DNA of 42,682 bases from Flavobacteriaceae bacterium UBA1903 (GTDB lineage: Bacteria; Bacteroidota; Bacteroidia; Flavobacteriales; Flavobacteriaceae). The notes beneath the pieces were generated by a model. That model searched no databases and was not told where the DNA came from. It saw nothing but the letters and a program-made list of their open reading frames with translations. Below, in pieces: positions 7,424 through 15,175 of this stretch. Location: positions 1-42,682 of the forward strand of contig DDGL01000015.1 of NCBI GenBank assembly GCA_002337605.1. The letters are read 5' to 3'. Within the stretch, counting starts at the first letter, position 1, and each line of letters starts with the position of its first letter. A program made the position numbers and the translations under genes.

Positions 7424-8453
7424 CCAAAACGATGAAGAGACAGGCAACGACGATCTGTACGAACACTTTAGATTTGTAGCCGATAAAGGTCAGTCTCCTT
7501 TACGGGTAGACAAATACCTTATGAACAAGGTGGAAAATGCTACCCGAAATAAAATCCAGAAAGCAGCCAAGGACGGGAATATTTATGTGAATGATGCGAT
7601 TGTTAAGCAAAACTACAAAGTAAAAGCAGGCGATGTTGTAACGGTGCTTTTTGAGCACCCACCTTACGAACAGCTTCTTACTCCGGAAGATATTCCAATT
7701 CAGATTGTCTATGAAGATGATGATCTACTTGTGGTAAACAAAGAGGCAGGAATGGTGGTGCACCCGGGTCATGGTAATTATAGCGGAACCTTAATTAATG
7801 CGCTTACCTTTCATTTTGATAACCTTCCAAATAATAGTAGCAACCGACCAGGATTGGTACACAGAATAGATAAAGATACCAGTGGGCTGTTAGTTGTAGC
7901 TAAGACTGAAGAAGCAATGACACATCTTTCGAAGCAGTTTTTCAATAAAACCACCGAGCGGGAATATATTGCATTGGTCTGGGGTGATGTGAAGGAAGAT
8001 GAAGGCACTGTGGAAGGGCACATAGGAAGGCATCCTAAAAACAGACTGCAGAATACTGTGTTTTTAGGCGATGAAGCCGAAGAAAAGGGAAAAGCCGCTG
8101 TAACACACTATAAAGTGTTAGAACGCTTAGGGTATGTGTCTTTGGTAAGTTGTAGACTGGAAACAGGTCGTACGCATCAGATACGTGTGCATATGAAGCA
8201 TATTGGGCATACGCTATTTAATGACGAACGCTACGGCGGAGAAAAAATACTGAAAGGAACTACTTTTAGTAAATACAAGCAATTTGTCGACAACTGTTTT
8301 AAAGTGTTGCCAAGGCAAGCTTTGCATGCAAGGACCTTAGGTTTTGAGCACCCCGTAACCGCTGAGTTTTTAAAATTTGAAGCCCCTATACCAGAAGATA
8401 TAGAGGCTTGTTTAGAAAAATGGCGAAGCTATTCAAAACATGTGATTGAATAG
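7404..8453 (+). CDS. rluD: 23S rRNA pseudouridine synthase, RluD family
   Basis: An RluA/RluD-family enzyme that isomerises uridines in 23S rRNA. An N-terminal S4 RNA-binding domain (LRVDKYLMNKVENATRNKIQ) precedes the catalytic domain with the catalytic Asp in HRIDKDTSGLLVVAKT and the later GRTHQIRVHM motif. The start is chosen at the first of three consecutive ATG codons (7404, 7407, 7410). An upstream ATG at 7353 would overlap the PASTA gene by 71 bases and add residues unlike the family. The 20-base overlap suggests translational coupling with the PASTA gene. The exact target uridines cannot be told from sequence alone. Confidence 0.94.
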   Translation: MMMAETNQNDEETGNDDLYEHFRFVADKGQSPLRVDKYLMNKVENATRNKIQKAAKDGNIYVNDAIVKQNYKVKAGDVVTVLFEHPPYEQLLTPEDIPIQIVYEDDDLLVVNKEAGMVVHPGHGNYSGTLINALTFHFDNLPNNSSNRPGLVHRIDKDTSGLLVVAKTEEAMTHLSKQFFNKTTEREYIALVWGDVKEDEGTVEGHIGRHPKNRLQNTVFLGDEAEEKGKAAVTHYKVLERLGYVSLVSCRLETGRTHQIRVHMKHIGHTLFNDERYGGEKILKGTTFSKYKQFVDNCFKVLPRQALHARTLGFEHPVTAEFLKFEAPIPEDIEACLEKWRSYSKHVIE

Positions 8454-8466
8454 CGAACCGTTTAAG

Positions 8467-10221
8467 CTACTTTTTAATCCATTTAAAGATAGCTTTCTTT
8501 CCGCCATTCGATATTGTTACAAAGTATATTCCAGAAGAAAAACTTTTGAAATCATATTGTTTTTTGACATTAGATATAATCTCAGTTTCTTCAGAAAAAA
8601 TCAATTTTCCATCCATACCCACTATAGAAATTTGAGCCTCTTTTAGAGTGCCAGAAGAATTGATCTGCAGTATTCCAGACGATGGATTTGGACTAATGGT
8701 AAACTGGTTTGAGAATATATTGTCCTGAACACTTAGCACTTCTTCATCACTTACCAAACCGTCTCGTGTGTTGCTTCCTTTGTACCCATTGCTTAAAATT
8801 TTATCTTCATTAAAAGGAACATTCAGGTTGTATGAAGTTACGTAGGTAGAATCTATACCTGTTCCAAAAGTTTGAGTGTACGAGTTTGCTGTTAGGTCTA
8901 ACATTCCGTCATTATCTACATCGCCAAGCACTGCTCCGTTTAAGAAGGTAAAACCTCTTGGTCTTAATGGAAATCCATCAATTTCTCCACTTCCATCCAG
9001 AGAATATGCGTGTATATATCCATCTCCTTCCATATCGGTTAAGGTACTTGAGAATATAATGTCATATACATCGTCATTATTAATATCTGCAATACTTAGT
9101 ACGCCTTCATTACCGCCATATTTTTCAATCGGGAAGTTGTCTAAATTTACTCCATCTGGATTTAAACCATAAATGGTAGGAAGTGGGGTTCCATCGCCAC
9201 TTGTATTTCTGTCTGCCATAAAGATGTCGTAAGATCCATCATCATCAAAGTCTACAACGGTAGCTGGAGAATAGGTCCATCCTCCTAAGGCTATGGGCCA
9301 ACCAGGGTAATAAGTAGCATCGCTTTTAAGAACATAAAAACCTGGAGCATCTCCATGATTGCTACCTACAATCTCCAAAGTCTCGTCACCATCTAAATCT
9401 ACTAAAATGGGGGATTGGTAGGAATACCTTCTATCCGGGCTCGTAAATGGAAATCCAGGAAGTAGATTTCCGTCAACATCATAAGCATATAAACCGGTAG
9501 AGGAAGTGGCAATTACGATATCTTGATCACCATCATTGTCAATGTCTCCTACAGAGGGTGTAAAAGCCGGAGTTGCATCAAATTGTACAGGCCAGTTAGA
9601 GTTTATTGGGGTTCCATCCTTTTTAATAGCGTGTACAAAACCAATTGTTCCACTTTCTCGCTCACAGCTTATAATGTCTAAAGTCCCGTCACTATCTACA
9701 TCTGCAAATACTGGGGCATTAATCATCCAGTTATCACCAAAATTAAGTGGCCAGCCAGGAAGGTCATTTCCCACATTATCCATTAAGTATATTCGACCCA
9801 CTGTTGTTGGATATCCTGTGTTTACAGCAATTTCTACTACGCCATCATCGTCCAGATCTCCTACAGTTGGAGGAAGAAGTATGGGCCCCTCAACAGTTTT
9901 TTGCCAGAGAATGTCCCCGGCACCGTCTAGAACAAAAAGTTCAGTGTCTATTCCGTATAAAATTTCATCTATGCCATCATCATTGATATCGGCTACCGTA
10001 ACCCCACGGGAATTTTTGATAAATGGGTTTGCGGGGCGTCCAAATTTGAAAAGTCTATCTTCTACTTGCCTGTTCGAAGAATTTGAACCAGCAGGAAGCG
10101 TTACATTTTCTACTGTAATTGTACCGTCTTCTGAGAGGGTAGCTTTCTTACCAGTTTCATTTTGAGCTGTTAAGCTAATCGAGGCCATTAATGATAGGCC
10201 TAAAAGTATGTGTTTGTTCAT
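8467..10221 (-). CDS. Secreted FG-GAP/VCBS repeat protein with T9SS type A sorting domain
   Basis: The 584-residue product has a signal peptide (about 1-19) and at least eight FG-GAP/VCBS blade motifs with calcium-binding-like D-x-D-x-D-G-x-x-D/E-I loops (for example DINDDGIDEI, DLDDDGVVEI, DVDSDGTLDI, DIDNDGDQDI, DVDNDGMLDL). These predict a beta-propeller. The last about 80 residues form a type IX secretion C-terminal domain (FTISPNPSSG near its start, then IYFVTISNGGKKAIFKWIKK), so the protein should cross the outer membrane and be exported or surface attached. No catalytic domain is evident. Its 3' end is 13 bases from the rluD stop, convergent. A minus-strand TAGATTTG at 10235-10242 may be its -7 element. 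Confidence 0.9.
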   Translation of the reverse strand: MNKHILLGLSLMASISLTAQNETGKKATLSEDGTITVENVTLPAGSNSSNRQVEDRLFKFGRPANPFIKNSRGVTVADINDDGIDEILYGIDTELFVLDGAGDILWQKTVEGPILLPPTVGDLDDDGVVEIAVNTGYPTTVGRIYLMDNVGNDLPGWPLNFGDNWMINAPVFADVDSDGTLDIISCERESGTIGFVHAIKKDGTPINSNWPVQFDATPAFTPSVGDIDNDGDQDIVIATSSTGLYAYDVDGNLLPGFPFTSPDRRYSYQSPILVDLDGDETLEIVGSNHGDAPGFYVLKSDATYYPGWPIALGGWTYSPATVVDFDDDGSYDIFMADRNTSGDGTPLPTIYGLNPDGVNLDNFPIEKYGGNEGVLSIADINNDDVYDIIFSSTLTDMEGDGYIHAYSLDGSGEIDGFPLRPRGFTFLNGAVLGDVDNDGMLDLTANSYTQTFGTGIDSTYVTSYNLNVPFNEDKILSNGYKGSNTRDGLVSDEEVLSVQDNIFSNQFTISPNPSSGILQINSSGTLKEAQISIVGMDGKLIFSEETEIISNVKKQYDFKSFSSGIYFVTISNGGKKAIFKWIKK

Positions 10222-10376
10222 AAAGTTGTTTTTTCAAATCTAAAATTTTAGGAATTCTCGGGTTGTTAATAAAAGCTTAATTAACTTTTTGAAGGATATT
10301 ATACCAGGTCAGAAAGCCTTTTTTGTATTTTCTGAATAGTTTTATTTCAGTTATTTTTACTGAAAAGAAAAAGCTA

Positions 10377-11138
10377 ATGAAAATAGTAGTATCGCCCGCC
10401 AAATCACTTGATTTTGAAACCAAGTTGCCTACCACACGTGGCACACAACCAATATTTTTAGCTGAAGCCGAAACGCTGAACAACAAACTAGAGCGAAAGT
10501 CCAAAAAAGCTATTGGTGAATTGATGAGCATTAGTGATAAACTAGCCGACCTTAACTACCAGCGGTACAAAGAATTCGAAACGCCATTTACCAAAAAGAA
10601 CTCCCGCCCGGCAGTGTACACTTTTGCAGGCGATGTTTATCAGGGCTTAGATGCTTTTACCATTCCTGAAAGCAAAATAGACTTGTTGAATGATACGCTG
10701 CGTATTTTAAGTGGTATGTACGGTGTTTTACGTCCCTTAGACTTAATACAAGCTTACCGATTGGAAATGGGAACATCTTTAAAGATCAATCGAAAAAAGA
10801 ACCTCTACGAGTTCTGGGGTGACCAGGTAACCCATGCTTTAAATGAAGAATTAGAAGAGGGCGAAATACTGCTGAACCTTGCCAGCCAGGAATACTTTAA
10901 AGTGCTAGATCCAAAAAAAATAAACGCTCCCGTGATTTCTCCGGTCTTTAAAGATTTTAAAAATGGGAAGCTGAAAATTATCTCCTTCTTCGCAAAAAAA
11001 GCAAGAGGCAGCATGGCGCGTTATGTGATAGATAACAACACCAAAACATTACGTGGCCTAAAAGGGTTTGATTATGATGGGTACGGGTATAGCGAGCAGC
11101 ATACTGAAAAGGAGGAAGAGCCTGTGTTTATCAGATAA
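10377..11138 (+). CDS. yaaA: Peroxide stress protein YaaA (DUF328/UPF0246 family)
   Basis: From ATG at 10377 the product is 253 residues, beginning MKIVVSPAKSLDFETKLP, the family hallmark. Further conserved blocks are visible (PAVYTFAGDVYQGLDA, LRILSGMYGVLRPLDLIQAYRLEMGT, NLASQEYFKVLD, KKARGSMARYVI). In E. coli YaaA limits free iron and DNA damage under peroxide stress; a similar job here is by family analogy. The longer frame from 10323 starts at a non-ATG codon and lacks family similarity in its first 18 residues. Confidence 0.93.
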   Translation: MKIVVSPAKSLDFETKLPTTRGTQPIFLAEAETLNNKLERKSKKAIGELMSISDKLADLNYQRYKEFETPFTKKNSRPAVYTFAGDVYQGLDAFTIPESKIDLLNDTLRILSGMYGVLRPLDLIQAYRLEMGTSLKINRKKNLYEFWGDQVTHALNEELEEGEILLNLASQEYFKVLDPKKINAPVISPVFKDFKNGKLKIISFFAKKARGSMARYVIDNNTKTLRGLKGFDYDGYGYSEQHTEKEEEPVFIR

Positions 11139-11165
11139 GTAAAGACAGTCCAATATAACTATTAA

Positions 11166-12026
11166 ATGAAGAGCAATTTCTCTATTTGTATTGCACTAGT
11201 ACTTTTAATAATCTCTTGTAAGGAGAACCATATACCAGATGGTTTACGAAAGTTAACTGAAAGTGACCAAATAGAAATTGCTAAAAAAAGAATAACGTAT
11301 AATTATGACGACGTAGTTTTTAAAAATGAAAGAGGAGAGTCCATTGCAATTGATTCAGCAAATAAAATCCTACAAAATGAAAATTATACTGCCGATGCTT
11401 ATTTTTATGATAAAAATGAACCAGAGATGGTAATCATTCGTCCGGCAACAGCGAAAGATAAAGATTTCAGGAAGCGGATATTAAAGATCTATCAAACAGA
11501 AATAGTAGACCCGGTAATTCCTGTAAAAATTGATTGTCAGAATATAAAGGATCTCTTAACTAAGATATATGCGCTCGACCAGGATATGCGAATACTTGAT
11601 GAAGGAATTGACCCCGAAATTGATCGTGAAAATTTAATTACAATAATTAGTCTTATTGAAACGTGTGGAATGCCTTCTTTAAAAACTGTAAACCGGGAGC
11701 AAATGATGGCTATATGGCTGGTTTTTCAACATACAGATAACTATCATAGAAAAAAGTACTTTCCATTATTAAAAAAGTCTTCCGAAAATGGAGATTTAGA
11801 AAAAAGTCAAATTGCTTTACTAGAGGATAGAATTTTGATGTTTGATGACAAACCACAAATTTATGGTTCTCAAATAACCAAAAATCAAGAAAGTGGAGAG
11901 TGGATGATCTATGAATTGAAAGATCCTTCCGGTGTTGATAAAAGACGTGCTGAAGTGGGGCTGGAACCCTTAAAGGATTATGTTAGTCAGTGGGGAATCG
12001 AGTTTAATATAAGACAGCATAAATAA
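11166..12026 (+). CDS. DUF6624-type lipoprotein, function unknown
   Basis: The 286-residue product begins with a lipoprotein signal (LIISC, Cys18). The second half carries the pattern I associate with DUF6624 proteins: DQDMR, a Gly-x-Pro segment (ETCGMPSLKTVNREQMMAIWLVFQHTD), FPLLKKSSENGD, LLEDRI, an IYGSQ motif, and a C-terminal DKRRAEVGLEPLKDYVSQWG. The biochemical role of the family is not known to me. The gene sits 27 bases after yaaA on the same strand, so read-through from yaaA is possible. It ends 10 bases from the convergent lptB. Confidence 0.75.
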   Translation: MKSNFSICIALVLLIISCKENHIPDGLRKLTESDQIEIAKKRITYNYDDVVFKNERGESIAIDSANKILQNENYTADAYFYDKNEPEMVIIRPATAKDKDFRKRILKIYQTEIVDPVIPVKIDCQNIKDLLTKIYALDQDMRILDEGIDPEIDRENLITIISLIETCGMPSLKTVNREQMMAIWLVFQHTDNYHRKKYFPLLKKSSENGDLEKSQIALLEDRILMFDDKPQIYGSQITKNQESGEWMIYELKDPSGVDKRRAEVGLEPLKDYVSQWGIEFNIRQHK

Positions 12027-12036
12027 CCAGAAACTA

Positions 12037-12777
12037 CTAAAACTCCAGCTTCTTTTTCCGAAGCTCAAAGTTCTGTCCCAGGTATACTTTGCGGACCATC
12101 TCGTCGCTTGCCAGTTCTTCGGGCTCACCGTGTTTTAGGATGCTACCTTCAAACATTAAATAGGTTCTGTCGGTAATGGCCAGCGTTTCCTGTACGTTAT
12201 GATCCGTGATTAAGATACCTATATTTTTATTTTTGAGCTGTGCTACAATACGCTGAATATCTTCTACAGCTACTGGGTCAACCCCAGCAAAAGGTTCGTC
12301 CAATAAGATAAAATGTGGGTCGGTTGCCAGCGCGCGCGCAATTTCGGTACGGCGACGCTCCCCACCACTTAATAAATCGCCGCGACTTTTACGAATATGT
12401 CCCAAACCAAACTCTTCGATCAAGGTCTCCATTTTCATGAGTTGCTCTTTTTTAGAAAGCTTGGTGAGCTGGAGTACACTTAGAATATTATCTTCAATAC
12501 TCAGCTTTCTAAATACCGAAGCCTCTTGTGCTAAATAACCAATCCCGTGTTGTGCACGTTTGTACATAGGGTATTTCGTAATTTCGGTGCCTTCCAGGTA
12601 TATTTTACCACCATTGGGTTTTATTAAGCCAACAATCATATAAAAAGAGGTGGTTTTTCCAGCTCCGTTAGGTCCTAGCAGACCTACAATTTCACCCTGG
12701 TTTACTTCCACGGTAATGCCTTTAACGACCTTTCGACCTTTATAGGATTTTACAAGATTTTCAGCTTTTAGTTTCAT
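12037..12777 (-). CDS. lptB: LPS export ABC transporter ATPase LptB
   Basis: The 246-residue cytoplasmic ATPase powers the Lpt bridge that carries lipopolysaccharide to the outer membrane. Visible are Walker A (GPNGAGKTT), the ABC signature (LLSGGERRRTEIARALA), Walker B (FILLDEPFAGVDP) and the switch His (LITDHNVQET). The GVDP segment after Walker B and the overall pattern match LptB rather than generic ABC ATPases. It is the last gene of a minus-strand run kdsD-tatC-AhpD-like-lptB. A permease partner, LptF/LptG-like, lies at 31687-32766. Confidence 0.94.
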   Translation of the reverse strand: MKLKAENLVKSYKGRKVVKGITVEVNQGEIVGLLGPNGAGKTTSFYMIVGLIKPNGGKIYLEGTEITKYPMYKRAQHGIGYLAQEASVFRKLSIEDNILSVLQLTKLSKKEQLMKMETLIEEFGLGHIRKSRGDLLSGGERRRTEIARALATDPHFILLDEPFAGVDPVAVEDIQRIVAQLKNKNIGILITDHNVQETLAITDRTYLMFEGSILKHGEPEELASDEMVRKVYLGQNFELRKKKLEF

Positions 12778-12834
12778 ACATGGGTTTCAGTAACTGTAAC
12801 GCTAAAATTACAGCTAAATTTTCCGAAGAAAAAA

Positions 12835-13188
12835 TTAAGAAGATTGAGTTTCCAGTGCTTCCCAATATTCGTATGCGCGACGCAAATGTGGAATTACAAT
12901 AGTTCCGCCTATTAACAATGAAATGCTCAGGGCTTCAACCACTTCTTCTTTGGGGATTTCCAGCTTGTAGCAGGCTTCTAAATGATAGCGCACACAATCG
13001 TCGCACCGCAGCACCATGCTGTTTCCTAAACCTAATAACTCTTTAGTTCTTTTAGATAAGGCTCCTTCAGCAAATGCATTGGTATCCAGGTTAAAGATTC
13101 GTTTTAAAATCTTGTTGTTATCATCCAGGAGCTTCTCGTTCATTTTAGAGCGATAGGCGTTAAACTCTTCTACTATATTAGTTGCCAT
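12835..13188 (-). CDS. Carboxymuconolactone decarboxylase/AhpD-like protein
   Basis: The 117-residue all-helical protein has the AhpD core motif C62-x-x-C65-x-x-x-H69 (CDDCVRYH), seen in thiol-peroxidase partners, followed by the family's EEVVEALSISLLIGG helix. This favours a redox-active AhpD-like role over true lactone decarboxylation. The gene overlaps the end of tatC by 11 bases and lies 57 bases before lptB, so it is within the operon. Its substrate is unknown. Confidence 0.88.
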   Translation of the reverse strand: MATNIVEEFNAYRSKMNEKLLDDNNKILKRIFNLDTNAFAEGALSKRTKELLGLGNSMVLRCDDCVRYHLEACYKLEIPKEEVVEALSISLLIGGTIVIPHLRRAYEYWEALETQSS

Positions 13189-14014
13189 GACTTCTCATTT
13201 GTTTTTTTTGGTTGCGAACCACCACTTTTGAAATGATGATGCTTATTTCGTATAAAATTAACACAGGTACTGCTACAATCACCTGGCTGGCAATATCTGG
13301 TGGGGTAATAATTGCGGAGAGTACCAATACTCCTACCAATGCAAATTTGCGATATTTTTTAAGCCATGCTGGGGTAACAATTCCTACTTTGGTCAAAAAG
13401 TAAATAACAATAGGAAGTTCGAAAATGAGACCGCTGGCAATCACAGATGCGCGTACCAATCCAATATAACTGCTTAAATCGAAGTCATTAAATACAGCTT
13501 CACTTACTTTGTAACTACCAAGAAAGTTAATGGTGAGTGGTGTCACTACATAGTATCCAAAACATACACCGATAAAGAATAATAACGAAGCTATAATGAT
13601 AAAGCCACGACTGTTTTTTCGCTCATTTTTGCGTAACCCAGGACTTACAAACTTCCAGAATTCGTATAAAACATACGGGAAGGCTATGATAAAACCTGCC
13701 GTGATAGAAGTCCAGATATGTGCCGAAAACTGTCCCGCAGGTGTCCTGCTCTGTATGCGGAAACTTTCTTCTTTAAAGCAGAAGCTTTCTTCAAACCCCA
13801 ATTGGGTAGCAGCTCTGCAGAGTAGTTTATAGGTAGGGAAATCCGGGTTTTTTGGACCAAGGATAAGCACGTCGAAAATAAATTCCTTAGCAATAAATGC
13901 AACAGTAGCTACCAGAACCACGGCTATAGTAGACCGTATTAAATGCCAGCGTAATTCTTCGAGATGATCTAAAAAAGACATCTCTTTTTCTGTGCTTCCT
14001 ATCTTTTTGGTCAT
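13178..14014 (-). CDS. tatC: Sec-independent protein translocase subunit TatC
   Basis: The 278-residue inner membrane protein is the signal-peptide receptor of the Tat pathway for folded proteins. The N-terminus has the family motif SFLDHLEELRWHLIRS, and six membrane helices follow, with the conserved FWKFVSPGLRKNERK loop and the FELPIVIYFL helix. An insertion between helix 1 and helix 2 (about residues 55-95, rich in Cys and charged residues) is periplasmic. The stop codon region of kdsD touches its start (shared base 14014), pointing to tight coupling. Confidence 0.96.
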   Translation of the reverse strand: MTKKIGSTEKEMSFLDHLEELRWHLIRSTIAVVLVATVAFIAKEFIFDVLILGPKNPDFPTYKLLCRAATQLGFEESFCFKEESFRIQSRTPAGQFSAHIWTSITAGFIIAFPYVLYEFWKFVSPGLRKNERKNSRGFIIIASLLFFIGVCFGYYVVTPLTINFLGSYKVSEAVFNDFDLSSYIGLVRASVIASGLIFELPIVIYFLTKVGIVTPAWLKKYRKFALVGVLVLSAIITPPDIASQVIVAVPVLILYEISIIISKVVVRNQKKQMRSHGN

Positions 14015-14979
14015 TAAATAATACCTTCTTTAGTGAGGTTGTGAATGTGAACGACACCACAATACTTGCCGTTTTCTTCGGCTAGAATTTGTGTAATTCC
14101 ATTTTTGTCCATAATCTCCATAGCTTCTACTGCCATGGCATCGTTGTCTATTCTCTTTGGGTTGGCAGTCATAATATCTTTTGCAGTTAAGCCTGCAATA
14201 GAATCTTCTTTGGTAAGCATTCTACGTAAGTCACCATCGGTAATAATACCTACAATGGTATCATTTTCAACAACCGCAGTTACCCCCAGTAATTTTTCAG
14301 AAATTTCAACAATAACCTTTTTTACATCGGTATCCGGAGTTACCTGTGGTCTTTCATTAAGTGAAGTTAAATCACTAACACGTAAGTATAATTTTTTTCC
14401 AAGAGATCCTCCTGGGTGGAAACGTGCAAAATCTTTACTTGAAAAGCCCCGGATATCCAGCAGGGACATTGCCAGTGCGTCACCAATAACCAATTGTGCT
14501 GTAGTGCTGGTTGTGGGTGCTAAGTTATTTGGGCAAGCTTCTTTTTCGGCATAGGCGTGCATCACGTAATCTGATTGTATTCCTAAAAATGACGCTCTGT
14601 TCGAGGTGATCGCCAATAGTTTGTTTCCTCTGCTTTTAATAAGGGGGACTAAAACTTTTATTTCCGGGGTATTTCCACTTTTAGAAATGCAAATTACAAC
14701 GTCGTCTGCCAGAATGGTACCCAGATCGCCATGAATAGCATCTGCGGCGTGCATAAAAATAGCGGGTGTTCCTGTAGAATTGAGGGTTGCTACAATTTTG
14801 GTAGCAATATTGGCACTTTTACCAATTCCGGTAATCACCACTCTTCCTTTGGAGTTGTATATGGTTTCAACGGCCTGGGCAAACTCTTCATCAACAAGTT
14901 GGGCCAAATACATAATAGCCTTACTTTCTGTTTCAATGGTTTGCTTGGCAACGGAGATAATCTGTGAGGTTCTATTCAA
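14014..14979 (-). CDS. kdsD: Arabinose-5-phosphate isomerase, KpsF/GutQ family
   Basis: The enzyme converts ribulose 5-phosphate to arabinose 5-phosphate, the first committed step to Kdo in lipopolysaccharide. The 321-residue protein has an N-terminal SIS sugar-isomerase domain (GIGKSANIATKIVATLNSTGTPAIF, then the ISKSGNTPE loop) and two C-terminal CBS domains (about 205-320), joined by the HPGGSLGKKL segment typical of KpsF/KdsD. It heads the operon with tatC, an AhpD-like gene and lptB, placing Kdo supply with LPS export. Confidence 0.94.
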   Translation of the reverse strand: MNRTSQIISVAKQTIETESKAIMYLAQLVDEEFAQAVETIYNSKGRVVITGIGKSANIATKIVATLNSTGTPAIFMHAADAIHGDLGTILADDVVICISKSGNTPEIKVLVPLIKSRGNKLLAITSNRASFLGIQSDYVMHAYAEKEACPNNLAPTTSTTAQLVIGDALAMSLLDIRGFSSKDFARFHPGGSLGKKLYLRVSDLTSLNERPQVTPDTDVKKVIVEISEKLLGVTAVVENDTIVGIITDGDLRRMLTKEDSIAGLTAKDIMTANPKRIDNDAMAVEAMEIMDKNGITQILAEENGKYCGVVHIHNLTKEGII

Positions 14980-15101
14980 AATTTGCGCATTAATAAGTTT
15001 GCAACTGTTTCAGAAATTAGTATATTTAATAAGTGAAAAAAGCGATTTTTTGCGATATTCACAATATACACGTAAAAGATACAGTTTTACGATACTAGTT
15101 G

Positions 15102-15132
15102 CAAAATTACAATTGTTCCCCTGTATATACAA
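15102..15132 (-). promoter_or_regulatory. Promoter of the kdsD-tatC-lptB operon
   Basis: On the minus strand TTG (15132-15130), a 20-base spacer and TAATTTTG (15109-15102) fit the Bacteroidota consensus. The transcript would begin near 15095, giving a leader of about 115 bases before kdsD. Confidence 0.6.
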
Positions 15133-15175
15133 TTTTAATTAGAACCAATAATATAACATTTATAATAAAACCAGC

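Noticed and set aside
9536..10165. Plus-strand open frame of 209 residues inside the T9SS FG-GAP gene
   Set aside because: It lies antisense to a clearly coding, repeat-rich gene and has Ser/Pro-rich composition typical of a shadow frame.
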